A stretch of 64,000 bases of DNA from Streptomyces sp. TP-A0874 (GTDB lineage Bacteria; Actinomycetota; Actinomycetes; Streptomycetales; Streptomycetaceae): positions 1-64,000 of the forward strand of contig NZ_BBZK01000003.1 of assembly GCF_001748085.1 (NCBI RefSeq). Direction: 5' to 3'. The translations under genes were made by a program, and so were the position numbers. Of the stretch, positions 57,194 through 64,000 are shown piece by piece. Every line of letters begins with the position of its first letter. Positions within the stretch are counted from its first letter, which is position 1. The notes beneath the pieces are model-generated. The model had not been told where the DNA came from, searched no databases, and worked only from the letters and a program-made list of their open reading frames with translations.

Positions 57194-57531
57194 GGCGCGC
57201 CGACCGGCCGGCGACCGGGCGGTGTCGGGAGACGTCGCCGGCCGCCGATGCCGCCGGCGACCGTGCCCGCTGCCGATGGGGACGCGGCCGGAGAGCCGTC
57301 GAACACACGGCGGCGCAACGCGTACAGCTCAGTCGAACAGCGCCAATCCACCGGTACGGGTGACAGCCCCGGAAACCGTAGGTTCGGGAAGTAACCGCCC
57401 TTCGGGCATCCTCGCTTCGAGCAGCCGCGAAGATGTGCCAGAGTTGCCACGTCCGGGTCGTGAACGCGTACCGTACGGCGGAACAGCCGGAACGCGCGGA
57501 ACAGGCGGGACACCGGGAAGGGGCAGCTGGG
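57194..57531 (+). promoter_or_regulatory. leader of the molybdenum hydroxylase-like operon
   Basis: No gene is seen here. The leader can form GCCC-TTC-GGGC (57397-57407) and a nearby CTTCG/CGAAG stem, and the interval is less GC-rich from about 57340 to 57440. TTGCCA at 57445-57450 and a TACCGT near 57470 could be a promoter with a long 19-base spacer. GGGAAGGGG precedes the TTG start. Confidence 0.35.
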
Positions 57532-58428
57532 TTGACCACGCACGCACCGCAGGCGGCGAAGACGGTGACGCTGCCGACCTCGCTGGACGAGGCAGTGGCG
57601 GCGCTGGCCGCGATGCCCACCGCCGTGCCCGTCGCAGGCGGCACCGACCTGATGACCGCCGTCAACTCCGGCCAGTTGCGGCCCGCCGCCCTGGTGGGCC
57701 TGGGCCGGATCAGCGAGATCCGCGGCTGGCAGTACCAGGACGGCAACGCCCTGCTCGGCGCCGGGCTCACGCACGCCCGGATCGGCCGCCCCGACTTCGG
57801 GGCGCTCATCCCCGCCCTCGCCGCCGCGGCGCGCGCCGCCGGGCCACCGCAGATCCGCAACGCCGCGACCCTCGGCGGCAACATCGTCTCGGCGGCGCCC
57901 ACCGGTGACACCCTCCCGGTACTCGCCGCACTGGAGGCCACGCTGGTCATCGCCGCCCCGGGCGGCGAGCGCCGGGAGATCCCGGTCAGCCATCTGCTCG
58001 CCGGTGTCGACATGCTGCGCCCCAGCGAGGTGGTCGGCTACGTCCGGGTGCCGCTGCTGCACGCCCCGCAGACCTTCCTCAAAGCCACCGGCCGCACCGG
58101 GCCCGGGCGGGCCGCCGCCTCCGTGGCGGTCGTCCTCGACCCGGCCCGGCGGCAGGTGCGCTGTGCCGTCGGCGCGGTGGCCCCGATGCCGCTGCGGCCC
58201 CTGGAGGCCGAGCGCTGGGTGGCCGGTCTCATCGACTGGGAGAGCGGCCGGGCGATCGCGGCCGAGGCCTGCGAGGCCTTCGGTGAGTACGTCGCGGCGG
58301 CCTGCATCCCGGACCCGCCGCCGACCGGGGAGGGCGCCGAAGCTCCCCGGTTGTCGCCCGCGGTCCTGCACCTCCGGCGTACCGTGGCCATCCTGGCCCG
58401 CCGAGCACTGGGGAGGGCGCTCGCATGA
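57532..58428 (+). CDS. FAD-binding subunit of a xanthine dehydrogenase-like complex
   Basis: A 298-residue FAD-binding protein of the molybdenum hydroxylase family (CoxM/XdhB type). The FAD motifs VAGGTDLMTAVN (N-terminal) and IRNAATLGGNIVSAAPTGD (middle) are intact, followed by the CO_deh_flav_C-type domain. It should pass electrons between the iron-sulfur subunit and an acceptor. The TTG start with a good GGGAAGGGG site is preferred; the frame is open further back to 57433, including a GTG, but without a site. The stop overlaps the next ATG by four bases. Confidence 0.88.
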   Translation: MTTHAPQAAKTVTLPTSLDEAVAALAAMPTAVPVAGGTDLMTAVNSGQLRPAALVGLGRISEIRGWQYQDGNALLGAGLTHARIGRPDFGALIPALAAAARAAGPPQIRNAATLGGNIVSAAPTGDTLPVLAALEATLVIAAPGGERREIPVSHLLAGVDMLRPSEVVGYVRVPLLHAPQTFLKATGRTGPGRAAASVAVVLDPARRQVRCAVGAVAPMPLRPLEAERWVAGLIDWESGRAIAAEACEAFGEYVAAACIPDPPPTGEGAEAPRLSPAVLHLRRTVAILARRALGRALA

Positions 58429-60455
58429 CATCCGGCAACCAGGACCGTCCCCGACCGACGGGTTGGGAACCCACCTCGCAGAGCGGGGAGCACGACGCGG
58501 ACGCGACCGGCTTCCTCCAACTCCCGGAGCACCTGCTCGACCCGTCCGCGGTGCCGCCGGGCGTCGACCCGCTGGCGGCCCCCGGTCACGGCTACGTGCC
58601 GCCCCCCATCTCGACGGCCACCACCGACCCCGGGGCACCGGGCGGTTGGGCCGTGCCACCGACCGGTTCGGCCCAGGGGCAGATCCCGGCGCAGAACCAG
58701 CCGCACGACGGGCAGCATGTGCCCGGCCCGCGGGGACCGCTCTCCATGGACGGTCCGGAGCGGCCCGCCCAGCGGTGGCCCGAGCCGGAGCCGGCGGCCG
58801 GGGACTCCGGGGAGCGGCCGCTCCCCGGCGACCCGGGCACGCAGGGGCCGAGCACCGGGGGTTGGCCCGGCCAGCCCGAGGCGGGACCGAACGACCGGCC
58901 CGGCCGCTGGGAGAACCCGGCGGAGGGTGAGGGGCGGTCGCCGGGTTCCGGCGCGCCCTCCCCGACCGGCGGCGGAGCGGACCCGACCGGCTCCGGCCGC
59001 TGGGACGCCCCCAACGCACCCGCCGCCGGCGGACAGTGGGGCGGTCTGCCCACCGACGGCGGCTGGACGTACCCGGCCGAGCGGATGCCGGCGGGGGAGG
59101 GCCGGATGCCCGAAGGCGCCTGGGCCGACCCGGTCGTGGGCGGTCCCTGGACGAGCCCCGCCGATGGTGCCAACGGCACCCACGAGACCCCGCACGCCGC
59201 CCACCCCGGCAGCGGGGCGTGGCCCGCCCCCGACGCGCAGGTCGCCGGTGCCGGCTTCGACCGGGAGGCATGGCCGCCGGCCGGAGGAGCGGAGGCCGTC
59301 GGCGAACCCGGCATTGGCGCCCAGCGGCCCGAATCGCACCTGCCCGAACCACACCTGCCCGAACCACACCTGTCTGAGGCCCGGTTGGCCGGCCCGCACC
59401 CCACGGACACCGACTCCGAGGCGCGGCTCGCGGAAACAGGCCCCCAGGAGCACCCCGAACCCGGCCGTCCGGAGGCGACGGGCACGGCGTGGCAGGGCGG
59501 TCCGGCCGACGGCGCCGCCGTGTTCACCGCACCCGTCGAACACCCCCCGTACGGCGAACACCCCGGGCCCGGCGAAGACGCTTTGACTGCCGAGCACCCC
59601 GAGTCTGCCGAGCAGGAGGGGCCAACCGGGCAGCAGGCACCTGTCGAGCACCCGGGACTGTTCGAGAACGGCACCGCAGCCGAAGGCATGCCGACCACCG
59701 CCCCGGGCGGCGAGGCGCCGGTCGATGCCCAGGCGGAGAGCGGTGAGCCGGAAGGGCTCCGGGATCCGGCAGCCGACGGGCAGTCGGCCGCCTCGGACGA
59801 CGGCGAGCGGGCCGGTACCGGCGACGGCCGCGAGGAGACCGCGGCCGGAGGGGTCAGCGAGCACCCGCAGGCCTCCTACGTCCTGAACGTCAACGGCGTC
59901 GACCGGCCCGTCACGGACGCCTGGCTCGGCGAGTCACTCCTCTACGTACTGCGCGAGCGCCTCGGCCTGGCCGGCGCCAAGGACGGCTGCTCTCAGGGGG
60001 AGTGCGGCGCCTGCTCGGTGCAGGTCGACGGCCGGCTCGTCGCCTCCTGCCTCGTGCCGGCGGCCACCACCGCCGGCTCCGAGGTGCGCACGGTCGAGGG
60101 CCTGGCCCACGACGGCGTCCCGTCCGACGTGCAGTCGGCACTGGTCGAGGCCGGGGCCGTGCAGTGCGGTTTCTGCGTGCCGGGCATCGCCATGACCGTG
60201 CACGACCTGCTCGAAGGCAACCCGTCCCCGAGCGACCTGGAGACCCGGCAGGCGATCTGCGGCAATCTCTGCCGCTGCTCCGGCTACCGGGGCGTCCTGG
60301 AAGCCGTCCGACAGGTGGTCAGGGCACGGGCGGACTCCACGCAGCCGGGCAACCCCGCCGAAGCGGCCGAACCCCGCCCGGACGGGACCCGGATCCCGCA
60401 GCAGCCAGGGTCGCCCGGCCCCGGCGACGCGCCTCCCCCGGGAGGGCACCTCTGA
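58425..60455 (+). CDS. [2Fe-2S] subunit of the complex with a long disordered N-terminal extension
   Basis: A 676-residue protein, over four times the normal 160-residue size of this subunit type. Residues 1 to about 483 are low-complexity, rich in Pro, Gly, Glu and Ala, with imperfect repeats such as HLPEPHLPEPHLSEARL, and have no recognisable domain. From residue 484 the standard fold follows: ASYVLNVNGVDRPV, plant-type ferredoxin cysteines (Cys522, 527 and 530 in CSQGECGAC and one in VASC), and the C-terminal cluster (CGFC and ICGNLCRCSGY). All eight ligands are present. The ATG overlaps the FAD gene stop. The role of the extension is unknown. Confidence 0.85.
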   Translation: MTSGNQDRPRPTGWEPTSQSGEHDADATGFLQLPEHLLDPSAVPPGVDPLAAPGHGYVPPPISTATTDPGAPGGWAVPPTGSAQGQIPAQNQPHDGQHVPGPRGPLSMDGPERPAQRWPEPEPAAGDSGERPLPGDPGTQGPSTGGWPGQPEAGPNDRPGRWENPAEGEGRSPGSGAPSPTGGGADPTGSGRWDAPNAPAAGGQWGGLPTDGGWTYPAERMPAGEGRMPEGAWADPVVGGPWTSPADGANGTHETPHAAHPGSGAWPAPDAQVAGAGFDREAWPPAGGAEAVGEPGIGAQRPESHLPEPHLPEPHLSEARLAGPHPTDTDSEARLAETGPQEHPEPGRPEATGTAWQGGPADGAAVFTAPVEHPPYGEHPGPGEDALTAEHPESAEQEGPTGQQAPVEHPGLFENGTAAEGMPTTAPGGEAPVDAQAESGEPEGLRDPAADGQSAASDDGERAGTGDGREETAAGGVSEHPQASYVLNVNGVDRPVTDAWLGESLLYVLRERLGLAGAKDGCSQGECGACSVQVDGRLVASCLVPAATTAGSEVRTVEGLAHDGVPSDVQSALVEAGAVQCGFCVPGIAMTVHDLLEGNPSPSDLETRQAICGNLCRCSGYRGVLEAVRQVVRARADSTQPGNPAEAAEPRPDGTRIPQQPGSPGPGDAPPPGGHL

Positions 60456-60522
60456 TGTACCAGATCGGAAGCCGGTCCCCGGGTGCCGGGCCGGCACACA
60501 GCGGTAGCGGAAGGGAAGCCAG

Positions 60523-62850
60523 ATGAGCGGTCCCGGCGCGGCCACCGCCGCCACCCCCGCCGGGGGCGGCGGCAGCGGTCCCGGCAGCACGGAACAGCCC
60601 GCGCAGGGGCTGGGAGCCCCGCTCGCCCCGGCCGACGCCCTCCCCAAGACCGCCGGCACCTTCCCCTACGCGGCCGACCTGTGGGCCGAGGGCCTGCTGT
60701 GGGCCGCGGTCCTCCGCTCGCCGCACCCGCACGCCAGGATCCTCTCCGTCGACACCGGCGGCGCCACCGAGATGCCGGGCGTCCACGCCGTGGTGACCGC
60801 CGAGGACGTGCCGGGCGACTCGAACCAGGGCCGTCGGGTGGCGGACCGGCCGGTCTTCGCCAAGGACCTGGTACGGCACCACGGCGAGCCGATCGCCGCC
60901 GTGGCCGCCGACCACCCCGACACCGCCCGGCTCGCCGCGGCGGCGATCGCGGTCGAGTACGAGGTCCTCGAGCCGGTCACCGACCCGGAGCAGGCGTTCG
61001 AAGCCGAGCCGCTGCACCCGGACGGCAACCTCATCCGCCACATCCCCCTGCGGTTCGGCGACCCGGAGGCCACCGGCGAGGTGGTGGTCGACGGCCTGTA
61101 CCGGATCGGCCGCCAGGACCCCGCCCCGATCGGCGCCGAGGCCGGGCTCGCGGTGCCGCGCCCAGACGGCGGGGTGGAGATCTACACCGCCTCCACCGAC
61201 CCGCACGCCGACCGCGACCTCGCCGCCGCCTGCTTCGGCCTGGAATCGGAGCGGGTGAAGGTGGTGGTGACCGGAGTGCCGGGCGCCATGGGCGACCGGG
61301 AGGACCCGGGCGTGCAGTTGGCCCTCGGACTGCTGGCGCTGCGCACCGGCTGCCCGGTGAAGCTGGCCGCCACCCGGGAGGAGTCCTTCCTCGCGCACCC
61401 GCACCGCCACCCCACGCTGCTGCGCTACCGCCACCACGCCGACGCGGAGGGGCGGCTGGTGAAGGTGGAGGCGCAGATCCTGCTGGACGCGGGCGCCTAC
61501 GCCGACTCCTCCAGCGAATCGCTCGCCGCCGCCGTGGCCTTCGCCGCCGGACCGTACGTGGTGCCGCACACCTTCGTCGAGGGGTGGGCGGTGCGCACCA
61601 ACAACCCGCCCTCCGGACACGTCCGGGGCGAGGGCGCGATGCAGGTGTGCGCGGCCTACGAGGGCCAGATGGACAAGCTCGCCGCGAAACTCGGCATCGA
61701 CCCGGTCGAGTTGCGGATGCGGAACGTGATGGCGACCGGCGACCTGCTGCCCACGGGGCAGACCGTGACCTGTCCGGCTCCGGTCGCCGAACTCCTCCAG
61801 GCCGTACGGGACGCCGACCTGCCGCCGCTGCCCAAGGACACGCCGAGGCAGGACTGGTTGCTGCCCGGCGGCCCCGAGGGCGCCGGCGAGCCGGGCGCGG
61901 TGCGCCGCGGGGTCGGCTACGCGCTCGGCATGGTGCACATGCTGGGGGCGGAGGGCGCCGACGAGGTGTCGACCGCCACCGTCCGGGTCAACGCCGGCAC
62001 GGCGACCGTCATCTGCGCCGCGGTCGAGACCGGCCAGGGCTTCGCCACCCTCGCCCGGCAGATCGTCCAGGAGACGCTGGGCATCGAGGAGGTGCACGTC
62101 GCCTCGGTCGACTCCGACCAGCCGCCGGCCGGGCCGGCCGCACACAGCCGGCACACCTGGGTGTCAGGTGGCGCGGTGGAGCGTGCGGCCAAGATGGTCC
62201 GCACCCAGCTCCTCCAACCGCTGGCGCACAAGTTCGGGATGTCGCCCGAGCTGCTGACCATCGCCGACGGCAAGATCACCTCCTATGACGGGGTGTTGAG
62301 CACCACGGTCGAGGAGACCCTGGACGGACGGGAGCTGTGGGCCACCGCCCAGTGCCGCCCGCACCCCACGGAGCCGCTGGACGAGACGGGGCAGGGCGAC
62401 GCCTTCGTCGGACTGGCCTTCGCCGCCGTCCGGGCCGTGGTCGACGTGGACATCGAGTTGGGATCGGTGCGGGTGGTCGAGATGGCGGTGGCACAGGACG
62501 TCGGCCGGGTGCTCAACCCACGCCAACTCGCCACCCGGATCGAGGCCGGGGTGACCCAGGGGGTCGGCGCGGCGCTCACCGAGCACCTCCGCACCTCCCG
62601 CGGTGTGGTCCGCCAACCGGACCTCACCGGCTACGCGCTGCCGACCGCGCTGGACGCGCCCGAAGTCCGCATCGTCAAGCTGGTCGAGGAACGGGACGTG
62701 GTCGCGCCCTTCGGGGCGAAGGCGGCGAGCGCGGTACCGGTGGTCACCTCGCCGGCCGCGGTGGCCGCGGCGGTCCGGGCGGCCACCGGGCGCCCGGTGA
62801 ACCGGTTGCCGATCCGTCCGCAGGCAGCCGTGGTGCCGCCGGCGCAGTGA
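60523..62850 (+). CDS. divergent molybdopterin-binding subunit of a xanthine dehydrogenase-like complex
   Basis: A 775-residue protein with the a/b-hammerhead domain (KTAGTFPYAADLWAEGLLWAAVL) and the two Mo-cofactor domains. The GQG motif (VETGQGFATLARQ) is intact. Several hallmarks are altered: the usual GGGFGGK is GVPGAMGDRED (residues 251-261), RGFGxPQ is RGEGAMQ (368-374), and the C-terminal GVGE bearing the catalytic glutamate reads AASA (Ala737) within APFGAKAASAVP. Cofactor binding is plausible, but classical purine hydroxylation is unlikely. It may have a different reaction, be a non-catalytic partner, or be decaying. GAAGGGAAG precedes the ATG. Confidence 0.85.
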   Translation: MSGPGAATAATPAGGGGSGPGSTEQPAQGLGAPLAPADALPKTAGTFPYAADLWAEGLLWAAVLRSPHPHARILSVDTGGATEMPGVHAVVTAEDVPGDSNQGRRVADRPVFAKDLVRHHGEPIAAVAADHPDTARLAAAAIAVEYEVLEPVTDPEQAFEAEPLHPDGNLIRHIPLRFGDPEATGEVVVDGLYRIGRQDPAPIGAEAGLAVPRPDGGVEIYTASTDPHADRDLAAACFGLESERVKVVVTGVPGAMGDREDPGVQLALGLLALRTGCPVKLAATREESFLAHPHRHPTLLRYRHHADAEGRLVKVEAQILLDAGAYADSSSESLAAAVAFAAGPYVVPHTFVEGWAVRTNNPPSGHVRGEGAMQVCAAYEGQMDKLAAKLGIDPVELRMRNVMATGDLLPTGQTVTCPAPVAELLQAVRDADLPPLPKDTPRQDWLLPGGPEGAGEPGAVRRGVGYALGMVHMLGAEGADEVSTATVRVNAGTATVICAAVETGQGFATLARQIVQETLGIEEVHVASVDSDQPPAGPAAHSRHTWVSGGAVERAAKMVRTQLLQPLAHKFGMSPELLTIADGKITSYDGVLSTTVEETLDGRELWATAQCRPHPTEPLDETGQGDAFVGLAFAAVRAVVDVDIELGSVRVVEMAVAQDVGRVLNPRQLATRIEAGVTQGVGAALTEHLRTSRGVVRQPDLTGYALPTALDAPEVRIVKLVEERDVVAPFGAKAASAVPVVTSPAAVAAAVRAATGRPVNRLPIRPQAAVVPPAQ

Positions 62851-62967
62851 CCGGGGGAGCCCGGCGGGGCGGGGCCGGGCGCCGGCTCACCCCGCCACCC
62901 CGCCCGGGAGGCCCCGGATAGGGTGGCCGGGCTGACGTACAACACCGAGAGCACCAACCGGAGACCG

Positions 62968-64000
62968 TGTCTACCACCGCCGCGTCCTCGTCACACCACC
63001 TGTCGCCCGCCTTCCCGGGCCGCGCCCCCTGGGGCACCGCGAACAAGCTGCGCGCCTGGCAGCAGGCGGCGATGGACACCTACATCCAGAGCCAGCCCCG
63101 GGACTTCCTGGCGGTGGCGACACCCGGGGCCGGAAAGACGACCTTCGCGTTGACGCTGGCCTCCTGGCTGCTACACCACCACGTCGTCCAGCAGGTCACG
63201 GTGGTGGCGCCGACCGAGCATCTGAAGAAGCAGTGGGCGGAAGCGGCGGCCCGGATAGGCATCAAGCTCGACCCCGAGTACTCGGCCGGTCCGCTGGGCC
63301 GGGAGTACCACGGGGTGGCCGTCACCTACGCGGGCGTCGGGGTGCGTCCGATGCTCCACCGCAACCGCTGCGAGCAGCGCAAGACCCTGGTCATCCTCGA
63401 CGAGATCCACCACGCCGGCGACTCCAAGTCCTGGGGCGAGGCCTGCTCGGAGGCGTTCGACCCGGCCACCCGGCGGCTGGCGCTGACCGGTACGCCGTTC
63501 CGCTCGGACACCAACCCGATCCCCTTCGTGGCCTATGAGGAGGGCAACGACGGAATCCGCCGCTCCAGTGCCGACTACACCTACGGCTACGGCAGCGCGC
63601 TCGCCGACGGAGTCGTCCGGCCGGTCATCTTCCTCTCCTACAGCGGGAACATGCGCTGGCGGACCAAGGCCGGGGACGAGGTCGCCGCGCGACTCGGTGA
63701 GCCGATGACCAAGGACGCCGTGTCCCAGGCCTGGCGGACCGCGCTGGACCCGCACGGCGACTGGATGCCCAACGTGCTGCGCGCCGCCGACCAGCGCCTC
63801 AGCGAGGTCCGCAAGGGCATCCCGGACGCCGGCGGACTGGTGATCGCCAGCGACCAGGACTCGGCCCGGGCGTACGCCAAGCTGATCAGGGACATCACCG
63901 GTACCGCCGCCACCCTGGTGCTCTCCGACGACACCGGCGCCTCCGCGCGGATCGACGAGTTCAGCGGTTCCAAGGATCCGGCCGACCGCTGGATGGTGGC
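62968..64000 (+). CDS. DEAD/DEAH box helicase, 3' end outside the window
   Basis: The first 344 codons of a superfamily 2 helicase; the frame is open to the last base. Walker A is ATPGAGKTTF (about residues 50-59), the DExH motif is LVILDEIHHAG, and motif III is LTGTPFR. After these a second RecA-like domain begins near VRPVIFLSYSGN. The N-terminus is a short Ser/Ala/His-rich stretch. The GTG at 62968 has ACCGGAGACC upstream. It resembles single-polypeptide SF2 enzymes such as those with a XPB-like core, but the C-terminal half is not visible, so the exact subfamily and role cannot be given. Confidence 0.88.

Noticed and set aside
57194-57531. A molybdenum cofactor riboswitch in the leader of the hydroxylase-like operon
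   Set aside because: Only short stems are seen; I cannot recognise the conserved core of that riboswitch class.

Overview
The window is a stretch of high-GC actinobacterial chromosome, almost certainly from Streptomyces or a close relative in the Streptomycetaceae. The evidence is strong GC bias at third codon positions (which produces long antisense shadow frames), frequent GTG and TTG starts, GGAGG-type ribosome binding sites, and a gene order that follows the Streptomyces core as I remember it: mtrA-mtrB-lpqB-comF-hpf, secA, the giant NAD-glutamate dehydrogenase, pkaA-pkaB, prfB, ftsE-ftsX, smpB-ssrA, malic enzyme, HU, murA. The species cannot be fixed from the sequence alone. I see no rRNA, tRNA, insertion sequence, prophage or CRISPR array.

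Layout. Bases 139-5660 (minus strand) hold a five-gene MoxR/DUF58/DUF4350/DUF4129/membrane-protein operon that diverges from mtrA-mtrB-lpqB (6070-10658), an envelope and cell-cycle two-component system. Next come comF, the ribosome hibernation factor hpf and an orphan LuxR-type response regulator, then a convergent YcaQ-like DNA glycosylase. secA and an Rv3235-like gene follow, then a DUF6912 protein, a HAD hydrolase and gdh (about 5 kb). Bases 25.8-31.9 kb (minus strand) hold two exporters (LysE, EamA), a frameshifted glyoxalase-family remnant on the plus strand, and a sugar ABC importer without its own ATPase. Bases 32.2-39.2 kb hold an FHA-FtsK ATPase gene divergent from two Ser/Thr kinase genes. 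prfB, a sortase-anchored surface protein, a tiny zinc-ribbon membrane protein, ftsEX, a C-terminal processing protease, smpB and tmRNA follow. After a LysR regulator and a HelD-type RNA polymerase recycling ATPase come malic enzyme, HU, murA (minus strand), YqgE, DUF3039, a GH20 hexosaminidase and a three-gene molybdenum hydroxylase-like operon. The window ends inside a DEAD/DEAH helicase gene.

Functionally this is core chromosome: envelope homeostasis and division (mtrAB-lpqB, ftsEX, murA, Ser/Thr kinases with an FHA partner), protein export and ribosome rescue (secA, prfB, smpB, ssrA, hpf), and central carbon and nitrogen metabolism (gdh, malic enzyme). No obvious new multi-gene system is present. 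The most unusual item is the molybdo-flavoprotein operon (57532-62850): its large subunit lacks the catalytic glutamate and two other hallmark motifs, and its iron-sulfur subunit carries an N-terminal disordered extension of about 480 residues. Other points of interest are an Ig-like domain inserted in an ABC permease, a pair of overlapping palindromes in the mtrA divergent promoter, and a compact 12-residue tmRNA tag.
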